Part shown: positions 31,639-40,572 of the stretch, in pieces
Layout: each line of letters starts with the position of its first letter
Position numbering within the stretch: position 1 is the first letter of the stretch
Origin: Caulobacter sp. 602-2
Lineage (GTDB): Bacteria > Pseudomonadota > Alphaproteobacteria > Caulobacterales > Caulobacteraceae
DNA length: 64,000 bases
Reading direction: 5' to 3'
NCBI RefSeq assembly: GCF_011043625.1
Contig: NZ_JAAKGT010000014.1
Span: 1-64,000 of the forward strand
The notes under the pieces: model-generated
Seen by the model: only the letters and a program-made list of their open reading frames with translations
What the model was told of the DNA's origin: nothing
Databases searched by the model: none
Program-made: the position numbers and the translations under genes

Positions 31639-34600
31639 GTGATGATGAAGCGTCCCGCCCTCTTCGGCCTCGCCGCCGCCCTGCTCGCCACGACCGCGCT
31701 CTCCAGCGCGAATTCGGCTGAGCCGACGCGCTACGTCATGACGGCGTTCACCAACGCCAGCCAGTCGAACATGAGCGTGTACGACTCGGCCGACGGCTCG
31801 CGCTTCACCCTGCAGAAGCCGCTGGCCTACACCCCGCCCAAGGGGCTGATCCGCGATCCCAGCGTCATCAAGCGCAAGGACGGCTTCTACTACGTCGCCT
31901 ACACCACCGGCTGGACCGGAAACACGATCGGCCTGGCCCGCAGCAAGGACCTGGTCGACTGGACCTTCCTGCGCGACGTCACCGTCGACGTGCCTGGCTC
32001 GACCAACACCTGGGCGCCGGAGTGGTTCGTCGACGCCGACGGCTCCGAGCACCTGATCCTGTCGGTCTCGACCACGGGCATCGCCGGGCAGTTCCAGCCT
32101 TACCGGATCACCGCGCAGGACGCCGACCTCGCCAGCTGGAGCGCGCCGCGCCCGCTGTCGGGCATGGGCCCCAACTACATCGACGCCTTCGTCGTGCGCG
32201 AGGGCTCGCAGTACCAGGCCTTCGCCAAGAACGAGACGACCAAGTTCATCGAGCTGCTGACCGCCCCGTCGCTGGATGGCCCCTGGCAGGTCAAGGGCGG
32301 CGGCGACTGGGCCGGCTGGGGCAAGTTCCTCGAAGGTCCCGCCCTGACCCGCACGCCTGAAGGCGCCTGGCGCATCTATTTCGACGAGTACATGTCGAAG
32401 CGCTACTGGTACTCCGACAGCACCGACGGCTTCCGCACCTGGACGCCCAAGAAGGAACTGCCCGAGCTGTCGGGCACGGTCCGCCACTTCACGGTGCTCA
32501 AGGAAGGCGGCGAGCAGGCGGTCGCGGCCAAGCCGGCGCAAGCCCACAAGATCACCTGGGACAAGTACTCCCTGAAGGTCGACGGCAATCGCATCTATTC
32601 CTGGGGCGGCGAGTTCCACCCCTTCCGCGTGCCCAGCCCCGACCTGTGGCGCGACATCCTCCAGAAGATGAAGGCCAGCGGCTACAACACCGTCGCGATC
32701 TACATCGACTGGGGCTACCACTCGCCCAAGCAGGGGGTCTACGACTTCTCGGGCATCCGCGACATGGATCGCGTGCTGACCATGGCCAAGGAAGAAGGCC
32801 TGTACGTCATCACCCGCGCCGGGCCGTACGTGAACGCCGAGCTGACGCGCGGCGGCTTCCCCGGGCACCTCGTCAACCAGCAGGCCCGCGCCCGCACCGA
32901 CGCGCCGGAATACATCCAGGCCGCCGACGAGTGGCTGAGCCAGATCAACAAGGTCATCGCCCGCCACCAGCTGACCACCGGCCAGGGCACGGTCATCGCC
33001 CACCAGATCGAGAACGAGCTCGACGTCGTCGGCGCCCCGCAGCAGCGCTACATGCAGTGGCTGGCCGACAAGGCCCGCGCTGATGGCATCACCGTCCCGC
33101 TGTTCCACAACGACAAGGGCCGCAACGGCTACTGGGTGCCCAAGGGCTCCAACGTGCCGGGCGCGGTCGAAGGCCCGACCGACCTCTACGCCTTCGACGG
33201 CTATCCGGGCGGCTCGTGCAAGGTCGACTCGACCCCCTCCTCGCCCGGCGTGGCGCCCGACTGGGGCCTCTACGGCGCCGGCGGGGCCAAGGGCGGCGCT
33301 TCGGCCAGCCCCAACACGCCCGGCTTCGCGGCCGAGTTCGGCGGCGGCTGGTTCGACTACTGGGGCAGCAACGGCGACTACGACTGCACCGCCATCCATC
33401 GCGGCGTCGGCTACCAGCGGGTGTTCTACGGAACCAACATCGCCAACGGCCTGACGATCCAGAGCTTCTACATGACCTATGGCGGCACCTCGTGGGGCTG
33501 GTCGCCGGCCCCGGTGGTGTTCAGCTCCTATGACTACGGCTCGGCCATCGACGAGGCCCGCGGCCTGCGCGACAAGGCCCGCATCATGAAGCAGATGGGC
33601 CAGTTCCTGAACGCCGTTCCGGACCTGCGCCGCATGGACAAGGGCGAGGCCGTCGTTCCCTCGAACGACAAGGTCCGCGTCTATCACAACGTCAACGCCG
33701 AGACCGGCAGCCACCTCTATGTGGTGATCCACAACCCCAGCAGCGCCACCGGCGACGAGGCCTTCACCTTCAAGGTCAAGACCCGCGACGGCGAGTACCT
33801 GGTCCCCTCGCGGATCAAGGGCCAGGACAGCAAGATGCTGATGGCCAGCTACGACCTGGGCGGCCAGCGTCTCGTCTATTCGACGTCCGAGATCCAGACC
33901 CACCTGCCCTGGAACGGCGGCGACCTGGCCCTGATGTACGGCCGCGCCGGCGAGGCCGGTGAGACCGTCCTCCGTTACGCCGAGGCGCCCAAGGTCGAGG
34001 TGCTGGAAGGCCAGGTCTCGTCGAGCTTCGACGCGGCCAAGGGCGACCTGAAGCTCTCCTACACCCACACGGGCCTCGCCCGCGTGCGCATCACCGGCGG
34101 CGGCCGTCCGCCGCTCGTGCTGCTGCTGGCGGATGAAGCCACCGGCCAGACCTTCTGGCGCCAGGACACCGCCGCCGGCCCGACCCTGCAGCGCGGCCCC
34201 GGCCTCGTGCGCTCGGCCAGCGTCAAGGGCGCGGTCCTGTCGCTGACCGGCGACACCGAAGCCGAGAGCGCCCTGGAAGTCTTCGCGCCCAAGGGCGTCA
34301 AGTCCGTCCGCTGGAACGGCGCCGCCGTCGCCGCCAAGGCCACGGCTTCGGGTTCGCTGCTGGCCAGCAAGTCGCTGGCCGGCCCCGCCGCCGTCACCGT
34401 GCCGGATCTTGCCAAGCTCGACTGGAAGACCGCCGCCGGCTCGCCCGAGTCGGAACCCGCCTTCGACGACAGCGCCTGGGCCAAGGCCGAGGGCAAGCGC
34501 GGCGGCTCCACCGTGCGTCCGCCGACGGGCCAGCCCGCGCTCGACATGAGCACCCACGGCTTCCACCACGGCGACGTCTGGTATCGCGGCCGCTACAAGG

Positions 34601-35433
34601 GCCGCGCCGACATCGACACCCTGACCCTGCACTACGGCGCCGGCGGCGCCGGCATGCTGCAGGTCTGGCTGGACGGCAAGTTCCTGGGCCAGCACGAGCT
34701 GGACGGCGGCCTGCCCCGCCCGATCACCACGGGCGTGGCGACCTTCAAGCTGCCGGAAGACCTGCGCGGCGACGGCGAGCATGTCCTGTCGGTGATGGTC
34801 CGCAACAACGGCCACAACTGGGACCTCGACGCCGACGACTTCCACAAGGAAGCCCGCGGCCTGGTCTCGGCCTCGCTGTCGAGCCCGACCAGCTACAGCT
34901 TCGCCGTGCCGATCAGCTGGAAAATCCAGGGCAACAAGGGCGGCGAGGACATCGCCGATCCGGTGCGCGGCCCGATGAACGAAGGCGGCCAGTACGGCGA
35001 ACGCAACGGCTGGCACCTGCCGGGCTTCCCCGACCAGGGCTGGACCAAGGCCGACATGGGCGCCACTCAGCCCTACGCCGGCACCACTTGGTATCGGACC
35101 AACTTCGACCTGGCTTTGCCCAAGGACCAGGACGTGACGCTGGGCCTGACGATCGGCGATCCGAAGACCCCGCGCTCGCCCGGCCGCTATCGCGTGCTGA
35201 TCTTCGTCAACGGCTGGAACATGGGCCAGTTCATCGCCCACGTCGGCCCGCAGCGGACCTTCGTGCTGCCCAACGGCATCGTCGATCCGCACGGCAAGAA
35301 CACCATCGCCCTGGCCGTGACCAGCGACGGCGCCCCCGGCGACGCCCTGGAAGCGGTCAAACTGGAAGTGCTGCGCAACGTGGAAGGCGGCGTGCCCGTC
35401 GCCCGCGTCCCCGCGCCGAACTACAAGCAGTAG
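31639..35433 (+). CDS. Secreted multidomain glycosidase: GH43-like propeller fused to GH35 beta-galactosidase
   Basis: Exported protein of 1,264 residues. Signal peptide about 1-27. Residues 30-295 look like a five-bladed GH43/GH32-type propeller: IRDPSV (Asp73), WAPEW (125-129), YIDAF (Asp182) and LEGPAL (Glu232) occupy the expected catalytic places. Residues 305-670 are GH35: SWGGEFHPFRVP, GPYVNAE, acid/base Glu460 in HQIENEL, and nucleophile Glu566 in GFAAEFGGGW. The C-terminal half has galactose-binding jelly-roll domains (DVWYRGRYKG; VFVNGWNMGQF-like). It probably removes arabinose and galactose side chains of rhamnogalacturonan-I. GTG 31639, ATG 31642 and ATG 31645 are all possible starts. 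Confidence 0.9.
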   Translation: MMMKRPALFGLAAALLATTALSSANSAEPTRYVMTAFTNASQSNMSVYDSADGSRFTLQKPLAYTPPKGLIRDPSVIKRKDGFYYVAYTTGWTGNTIGLARSKDLVDWTFLRDVTVDVPGSTNTWAPEWFVDADGSEHLILSVSTTGIAGQFQPYRITAQDADLASWSAPRPLSGMGPNYIDAFVVREGSQYQAFAKNETTKFIELLTAPSLDGPWQVKGGGDWAGWGKFLEGPALTRTPEGAWRIYFDEYMSKRYWYSDSTDGFRTWTPKKELPELSGTVRHFTVLKEGGEQAVAAKPAQAHKITWDKYSLKVDGNRIYSWGGEFHPFRVPSPDLWRDILQKMKASGYNTVAIYIDWGYHSPKQGVYDFSGIRDMDRVLTMAKEEGLYVITRAGPYVNAELTRGGFPGHLVNQQARARTDAPEYIQAADEWLSQINKVIARHQLTTGQGTVIAHQIENELDVVGAPQQRYMQWLADKARADGITVPLFHNDKGRNGYWVPKGSNVPGAVEGPTDLYAFDGYPGGSCKVDSTPSSPGVAPDWGLYGAGGAKGGASASPNTPGFAAEFGGGWFDYWGSNGDYDCTAIHRGVGYQRVFYGTNIANGLTIQSFYMTYGGTSWGWSPAPVVFSSYDYGSAIDEARGLRDKARIMKQMGQFLNAVPDLRRMDKGEAVVPSNDKVRVYHNVNAETGSHLYVVIHNPSSATGDEAFTFKVKTRDGEYLVPSRIKGQDSKMLMASYDLGGQRLVYSTSEIQTHLPWNGGDLALMYGRAGEAGETVLRYAEAPKVEVLEGQVSSSFDAAKGDLKLSYTHTGLARVRITGGGRPPLVLLLADEATGQTFWRQDTAAGPTLQRGPGLVRSASVKGAVLSLTGDTEAESALEVFAPKGVKSVRWNGAAVAAKATASGSLLASKSLAGPAAVTVPDLAKLDWKTAAGSPESEPAFDDSAWAKAEGKRGGSTVRPPTGQPALDMSTHGFHHGDVWYRGRYKGRADIDTLTLHYGAGGAGMLQVWLDGKFLGQHELDGGLPRPITTGVATFKLPEDLRGDGEHVLSVMVRNNGHNWDLDADDFHKEARGLVSASLSSPTSYSFAVPISWKIQGNKGGEDIADPVRGPMNEGGQYGERNGWHLPGFPDQGWTKADMGATQPYAGTTWYRTNFDLALPKDQDVTLGLTIGDPKTPRSPGRYRVLIFVNGWNMGQFIAHVGPQRTFVLPNGIVDPHGKNTIALAVTSDGAPGDALEAVKLEVLRNVEGGVPVARVPAPNYKQ

Positions 35434-35471
35434 GCCCCCGCCTACCCCGAACTTACCTTTAGGAGACTACC

Positions 35472-36581
35472 GTGCCCAATCTCGCTCACGGCATCGAGGC
35501 CAAGGACGTCAAGGCCAAGATCGCCCTTCTGATCAGCAACCTCGTCGACATCACCGACGAGACGGGCGAGTTCCTGCTGCGCCTCGACGACGGCCGCGTC
35601 ATCGACACCAAGGGCTGGAACGACTGGGAATGGACCCACGGCGTGGGCCTCTACGGCCTGTGGAAGCAGTACGAGATGTACGGCGACGAGCGCGCCTTCG
35701 ACATCATGACCAAGTGGTTCGCCGACCGCTTCGAGGCCGGCACCCCGACCAAGAACATCAACACGGTCTCGCCGTTCCTGACCCTGGCCTACCTCTACGA
35801 GGCCACCGGCGACCACACCTACATCCCCTATCTCGAGACCTGGGCCGACTACGTCATGTACGAGGGTCCGCGCACCGAGGAAGGCGGCTTCCAGCACATC
35901 GTGTTCAACAGCGAGAACCCGCAGCAGCTGTGGGACGACACGCTGATGATGAGCGTGCTGCCGCTGGCCAAGATCGGCCTGCTGCTCGACCGCCCCGACT
36001 TCGTCGAGGAGGCCAAGCGCCAGTTCATGGTCCACATCAAGTACCTGGCCGACCGCAAGACCGGCCTGTGGTTCCACGGCTGGACCTTCGAGGGCCGTCA
36101 CAACTTCGCCGACGCCCTGTGGGCCCGCGGGAACTGCTGGGTGACGATCGCCATCCCGGAATTCATCGAGCTGCTCGACCTGAAGCCGGGCGACGGCCTG
36201 CGCGCCTTCCTGATCGACGCCCTGGAAGCCCAGATCAAGGCCCTGACCGAGTACCAGGACCAGGAAACCGGCCTGTGGCACACGATCATCAACGACAAGA
36301 CCTCGTACCTTGAAGCCTCGGCCACCGCCGGCTTCGCCTACGGCGTGCTCAAGGCCGTGCGCAAGCGCTACATCGGCAAGGAATACGAAGCCGTCGCCAT
36401 CCGCGCCATCAAGGGCGTGCTGGCCAACATCGACGACGCCGGCGAACTGCAGCAGGTCTCGTTCGGCACCCCGGTGTTCGACACGATCCAGGGCTACAAG
36501 GACATCCCGCTGACCTCGATGCCGTACGGCCAGTCGCTGGCCATGCTGGCGCTGGGCGAGTTCCAGCGCGCCTTCATCTAA
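35472..36581 (+). CDS. Unsaturated rhamnogalacturonyl hydrolase, GH105
   Basis: Protein of 369 residues, (alpha/alpha)6 barrel, no signal peptide, hence cytosolic. GH105 enzymes split the unsaturated galacturonyl-rhamnose disaccharide made by rhamnogalacturonan lyases, releasing L-rhamnose. Motifs fit YteR/YesR: WNDWEWTHGVGLYGLW near residue 50, the catalytic Asp in QLWDDTLMMSV near residue 155, WFHGWTFEG, WARGNCW near residue 218, and YLEASATAGFAYG near residue 277. The start is GTG 35472 after AGGAGA. It lies 38 bases after the fused glycosidase, linking disaccharide cleavage directly to the rhamnose catabolic genes. Confidence 0.92.
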   Translation: MPNLAHGIEAKDVKAKIALLISNLVDITDETGEFLLRLDDGRVIDTKGWNDWEWTHGVGLYGLWKQYEMYGDERAFDIMTKWFADRFEAGTPTKNINTVSPFLTLAYLYEATGDHTYIPYLETWADYVMYEGPRTEEGGFQHIVFNSENPQQLWDDTLMMSVLPLAKIGLLLDRPDFVEEAKRQFMVHIKYLADRKTGLWFHGWTFEGRHNFADALWARGNCWVTIAIPEFIELLDLKPGDGLRAFLIDALEAQIKALTEYQDQETGLWHTIINDKTSYLEASATAGFAYGVLKAVRKRYIGKEYEAVAIRAIKGVLANIDDAGELQQVSFGTPVFDTIQGYKDIPLTSMPYGQSLAMLALGEFQRAFI

Positions 36582-36606
36582 CTCTCTCACCGACCTTCCC
36601 TGCGGA

Positions 36607-36666
36607 GGCGGGGATCCAAGCTGGCTCTATCGCGAGAGCGCCGGAAACTCGGCTTGGATCCCCGCC
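36607..36666. repeat. 15-base perfect inverted repeat, family D
   Basis: GGCGGGGATCCAAGC (36607-36621) and its exact complement at 36652-36666 bracket 30 bases, followed by another short CCCGCC/GGGG hairpin. It separates the GH105 gene from the transporter. Such GGATCCCCGC palindromes look like interspersed repeats. It may attenuate or protect the transcript between hydrolase and transporter. An open frame runs through it but is not a credible extension of the transporter. Confidence 0.65.
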
Positions 36667-36746
36667 TGCGCGGGGAAGAACGGATGGGGGAATACAATTC
36701 AGAGGCTCACCAGAAGCCTTTCGAAGTTTTGGGACACGAAACGAAC

Positions 36747-38372
36747 ATGGCCACGCCAGACGCCCGCAAACCGTCCTGGATCAACTATTGGGGCTGGGGC
36801 TCCGGCGACATGCTGGGGGCCGGCGCGCAAGCCGTGATCACCGGCTGGCTGGCCTACTTCTTCATCACCTTCTGCGGGCTCACGCCGATCGAAACCGGCA
36901 TGATCCTGGGCCTGCCGCGCCTGCTCGAGGCGATCACCTGCCCGCTGATCGGCTACATCTCCGACAACCTGCGCCACACCTGGATCGGCCGTAAGGTCGG
37001 GCGGCGGAAGATCTTCCTGCTGCTGACCATCCCGCTGCTGCCCAGCTTCGCCCTGATCTTCGTCTCGGGGCAGACGTTCACCTACTACCTGGTGACGTTC
37101 ATCTTCTTCGAGTTCGTCTACACGATGTTCCTGATCCCGTGGGAAACCCTCGCGGCGGAAATGACGAAGGATTACAAGGAGAAGGCCAAGTTCGCGGGCG
37201 CCCGCATGCTGATCGCCCAAAGCTCGGCGATCCTGGCCTCGTACCTGCCCACGCTGATCATCAACAACTTCGGCGGCAAGGACAGCTCCAACACCTTCCT
37301 GATCATGGCGGCCATCTTCGGCGGCCTGTTCAGCCTGGTCGTGGTGCTGGTGGTGCTGTTCACCTGGGAGCGCCCCTACACCGAGGACGAGAAGCTGATC
37401 CAGCCCGAGGCCATGGACTGGGGCAAGGCGGCGCTGATCCCGGTCAACATGTTCCGCGACCTGTTCTCGACCCTGAAGCTGAAGGCCTTCCGCCAGCACC
37501 TGTCGCTCTATCTGGGCGGCTACATCAGCCAGGACATCTTCAACACCGCCTTCCCGCTGTTCGTGGCCACGGTGATGGTCGGCTCGACCCTGGTGATCTC
37601 CCAGGCGATGACGATGATGTACTTCGCCCAGCTGATCTCGGTGATGATCGCCATCCGCGTGATCATCAAGACCGGTCCGACGGCCGCCTACCGCATGGCC
37701 ATCACCTTCGTCGGCGCGGCCCTGCTGCTGTTCCTGGGCTTCTACCTCGTCAAGCCGGCCGGCTTCACCGCGAGCGTCGAGGGCCTGCACGGCAACATCT
37801 TCAACGCCGCCGGTTCGGGCTTCAACCCCACGGTCCTGTTCTGGTTGTTCCTGCCGATCATCCTGGCGGGCCTGGGCCGCGGCACGCTGAACTTCGTGCC
37901 CTGGGGCGTCTACAACTACCTGCCCGACGTCGACGAGGCGGTCACCGGCCAGCGTCGCGAGGGCATCTTCGCCGGCGTCATGACCTTCGTGCGCAAGATC
38001 GCCCAGTCGGGCGCCATCCTCCTGACCACCACCCTCCTGGGCCTGGGCGGCTTCGTCTCGGGCGGCAAGGGCCAGGTGGTCCAGCAGACCCCGCAGGCGA
38101 TCCACACCCTGGTGCTGATCATGGTCGGCGGCCCGATCCTGGTGATGGTCACCGGCATGATCATCTCGTGGAAGTTCCGCCTCAACGCCAAGACCCACGA
38201 GGTGCTGGTCCACGAGGTCGAACGCCTGCGCGCCGGCGCGACCGAGGCCGAGACCCCCGAGTCCAAGGCCATCGTCGAGGACCTCACCGGCTGGAAGTAC
38301 GAACGCCTCTGGGGCCGCGGCGAAAAGGCCAGCCCCCCGGTCGGCAGCGACCAGATCCCCGACATCAACTGA
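36747..38372 (+). CDS. MFS sugar symporter, GPH (glycoside-pentoside-hexuronide) family
   Basis: Inner-membrane cation-coupled sugar transporter of 541 residues with about 12 helices. The N-terminal part fits the GPH family: YWGWGSGDMLGAGAQAVI near residue 13, GLPRLLEAITCPLIGYISD near residue 56 with the conserved acid after the second helix, and GRRKIF near residue 88. FVPWGVYNYLPDVDEAVTGQRREG near residue 385 is the equivalent of the second-half loop. It probably imports pectin-derived disaccharides cleaved by the GH105 enzyme. ATG 36747 is chosen since the fold begins there; ATG 36684 is possible. It ends the plus-strand cluster. Confidence 0.88.
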   Translation: MATPDARKPSWINYWGWGSGDMLGAGAQAVITGWLAYFFITFCGLTPIETGMILGLPRLLEAITCPLIGYISDNLRHTWIGRKVGRRKIFLLLTIPLLPSFALIFVSGQTFTYYLVTFIFFEFVYTMFLIPWETLAAEMTKDYKEKAKFAGARMLIAQSSAILASYLPTLIINNFGGKDSSNTFLIMAAIFGGLFSLVVVLVVLFTWERPYTEDEKLIQPEAMDWGKAALIPVNMFRDLFSTLKLKAFRQHLSLYLGGYISQDIFNTAFPLFVATVMVGSTLVISQAMTMMYFAQLISVMIAIRVIIKTGPTAAYRMAITFVGAALLLFLGFYLVKPAGFTASVEGLHGNIFNAAGSGFNPTVLFWLFLPIILAGLGRGTLNFVPWGVYNYLPDVDEAVTGQRREGIFAGVMTFVRKIAQSGAILLTTTLLGLGGFVSGGKGQVVQQTPQAIHTLVLIMVGGPILVMVTGMIISWKFRLNAKTHEVLVHEVERLRAGATEAETPESKAIVEDLTGWKYERLWGRGEKASPPVGSDQIPDIN

Positions 38373-38378
38373 GACTGA

Positions 38379-38582
38379 TCCCTCTCCCCCTGCGGGAGAG
38401 GGTGGCCTCCCGAAAGGGAGGTCGGGTGAGGGGTCTCCCAGAAGCCAAACGCCGCGACAGCCGATCGGCCGTCGCGGCGTTTTCGTTCGTGCAACCCCTC
38501 ATCCGTCGACTACGTCGACACCTTCTCCCGCAAGGGGAGAAGGACGAGACCCAAGACCCTCCCCCTTTCGGGGAGAGGGCCT
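38379..38582. repeat. Composite palindromic repeats, family C, second copy
   Basis: CCTCTCCCCCTGCGGGAGAGG and GTCGGGTGAGGGGTCTCCC on the left, and ACCCCTCATCCGTCG with CTTCTCCCGCAAGGGGAGAAG on the right, reproduce the architecture seen at 10381-10552. A further CCTCCCCCTTTCGGGGAGAGG hairpin lies at about 38561-38581. The block fills the gap between the convergent transporter and kinase genes, and its centre holds a terminator-like hairpin. Confidence 0.75.
38447..38483 (+). terminator. Rho-independent-type terminator after the sugar symporter
   Basis: AAACGCCGCGAC (38447-38458) pairs perfectly with GTCGCGGCGTTT (38471-38482) around a 12-base loop that can itself pair as GCCGATCGGC. Four T residues end the right side. 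The A-run/T-run symmetry allows it to act in both directions, suiting convergent genes. Confidence 0.7.
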
Positions 38583-38583
38583 G

Positions 38584-40470
38584 TCAGGCCGCCTCGGCCT
38601 GCCCCCAGCGCGCCACCATCTCCAGCAGCCGCGAGGGATTGATCGGCTTGCCCAGGTGGTCGTCCATGCCGGCTGCCATGCACGTGGCCACCTGCTCGGG
38701 CAGCACGTTGGCGGTCATGGCCACGATCGGGGTGCGCAGGCCCATCGGCTCCAGCGCCCGGATACGGCGGGTGGCCGTCAGGCCGTCCATTACCGGCATC
38801 TGCACGTCCATCAGCACCAGGTCGTAGGCCTTGCCGGCCTTGAAGGCGTCGACCGCCGCCACCCCGTCGACGGCCGTCTCGACCTCGACGTCGAACGGCG
38901 CCAGCAGCGCGCCGATCAGTTCGCGGTTGGCCGCGTTGTCCTCGACCAGCAGCAGCCGAACGGGCCGGTCCAGCGCCGCCGGCTGCGGCGCGGGGGGCAG
39001 GTCGTTGGCCACCGTCTCGGTCACCGGCAGTTCGACCTCGAACCAGAAGGTCGAGCCCTGCCCGGCGACGCTGTCGACGCCGATCTGGCCGCCCATGGCC
39101 TCGATGATCCGCTTGCAGATCGCCAGGCCCAGGCCCGTGCCCCCGAACCGGCGCGAGACCCCGGCGTCGGCCTGGATGAAGCGCTCGAACACCGCCTCGT
39201 GCATGTCGTCGGGCAGGCCGATGCCGCTGTCGCGCACCGCCATCCGCAGCCGCTGGCCCAGGGCCGAGCTCTCCTGGTTCACGCTGATGACGATCTGCCC
39301 CTCGCTGGTGAACTTCACCGCGTTGGACAGGAAGTTCAGCAGCACCTGGTTCAGCCGCGCGGCGTCGCCCAGCAGCGGCTTGAGGCCCGGGCCGAACTCG
39401 ATCAGCACCGGCAGGCCCTTGGCCTGGGCCTGGCTCTCGATCAGGGCCGCGGCCGAGCGGGCGATCTCGCAGGGCTTGAACGGCTCGGCGTCCAGCTCCA
39501 GCCCCGCCTCCAGGCGCGAGAAATCCAGCACGTCGTTGATGACGCCAAGCAGGGTGTTGCTGGCCTCGTGGATCAGGCGCACCTGCCGCGCGTCGGTCTC
39601 GTCCAGGGCCGACGACTGCCGCAGCAGGCCCGAAAAGCCGATGATCGCCGTCAGCGGCGTGCGCAGCTCGTGGGTCATGTTGGCCAGGAAGTCGGCCTTG
39701 GCCGCCGCGGCCGCCTGGGCCTGGTGCGCGGCCGTCGCCAGCTCCTGCGCCAAGCGTTTGCGCTCGGTGATGTCGCGGCTGGTGGCGATGAAGCCGCCGC
39801 CCTCCTCCTTGGGCACCAGCGAATAGGTGCTCTCGATCCAGATCGTCTGGCCGTCCTTGCGGCGGAACTGGTACTCCAGCGTGCTGCTGTCACTGGGCGT
39901 CTGCAGCGTGCGGATGGCCGCCACGGCCTGGGCGCCGTCCTCCTCGCTGACCCCAAGCAGGTTGGGCGCGACCAGGAACTCGGCGGGGGTGTAGCCCGTC
40001 AGCCGCTCGATGGCGGGCGAGTTGTAGCGCCTGCGCCCATCGGGCCACCACATCGACAGGGCGTCGGTCAGGTTGTTGGCCAGGATCCGGTACAGCGACT
40101 CGTGCTCGCGCAGCCGCGACAGGGTCCGCTCGGCCTCGCGGCGGCGGCGCTCGGCCTCCTCGGCCGTCTGGCGCTGGATCTTCAGGCTCTGCGACAGGTC
40201 AAGCTTGGCGGCCTTCAGGTTCAGCCGCTGGCTGTGCAGGACATAGAACAGCGGCCCGCCCACGATGACGACGATCACCATCGTCATCCACGGCGTGAAG
40301 ACCTCGGCGCGCTTCAGGATCAGGATGTTGACGCAGTAGTCCGTCGTCACCGCCATCAACGCGGCCAGCACGACAGTCGCAACGGTTCTCAGGAACGTGG
40401 CTAGAAACATGGCCCCAGGGTCGACGTCACGCCGGATCGAAACAGCTCGATCCCGTTCCTTTTCGCTCAT
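38584..40470 (-). CDS. Membrane hybrid sensor histidine kinase
   Basis: Protein of 628 residues. Two hydrophobic segments (about 21-45 and 60-78) with a very short loop anchor it, then a coiled coil (80-125) and a PAS domain (about 126-240; YRILANNLTDALSMWW; SRDITERKRL). HisKA follows with His267 in ANMTHELRTPL, then HATPase (NFLSNAVKF, DSGIGLP, FGGTGLGLAICKRI), and a C-terminal receiver with the phospho-acceptor Asp in LVLMDVQMPVMDG. The tiny periplasmic loop suggests the PAS domain senses a cytosolic or membrane signal. It follows the GH28 gene on the same strand by about 100 bases and may or may not belong to that operon. Confidence 0.92.
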   Translation of the reverse strand: MSEKERDRAVSIRRDVDPGAMFLATFLRTVATVVLAALMAVTTDYCVNILILKRAEVFTPWMTMVIVVIVGGPLFYVLHSQRLNLKAAKLDLSQSLKIQRQTAEEAERRRREAERTLSRLREHESLYRILANNLTDALSMWWPDGRRRYNSPAIERLTGYTPAEFLVAPNLLGVSEEDGAQAVAAIRTLQTPSDSSTLEYQFRRKDGQTIWIESTYSLVPKEEGGGFIATSRDITERKRLAQELATAAHQAQAAAAAKADFLANMTHELRTPLTAIIGFSGLLRQSSALDETDARQVRLIHEASNTLLGVINDVLDFSRLEAGLELDAEPFKPCEIARSAAALIESQAQAKGLPVLIEFGPGLKPLLGDAARLNQVLLNFLSNAVKFTSEGQIVISVNQESSALGQRLRMAVRDSGIGLPDDMHEAVFERFIQADAGVSRRFGGTGLGLAICKRIIEAMGGQIGVDSVAGQGSTFWFEVELPVTETVANDLPPAPQPAALDRPVRLLLVEDNAANRELIGALLAPFDVEVETAVDGVAAVDAFKAGKAYDLVLMDVQMPVMDGLTATRRIRALEPMGLRTPIVAMTANVLPEQVATCMAAGMDDHLGKPINPSRLLEMVARWGQAEAA

Positions 40471-40572
40471 CTAGGAAGCGAAGGTGCTAAAATCGACGCG
40501 CATGGGTCATCAAATCGACCCGCGCGACGCTAAGCCGCACTGTCGGGCTCGTTCCGAGAAGGCCGCGCCGGG

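Noticed and set aside
31606..35292. Long minus-strand open frame opposite the fused glycosidase
   Set aside because: It is antisense to a protein with signal peptide and two catalytic domains, and shows no domain signature of its own.
36654..36746. Longer N-terminus for the sugar symporter
   Set aside because: It begins inside the family D inverted repeat; the membrane fold starts after ATG 36747.
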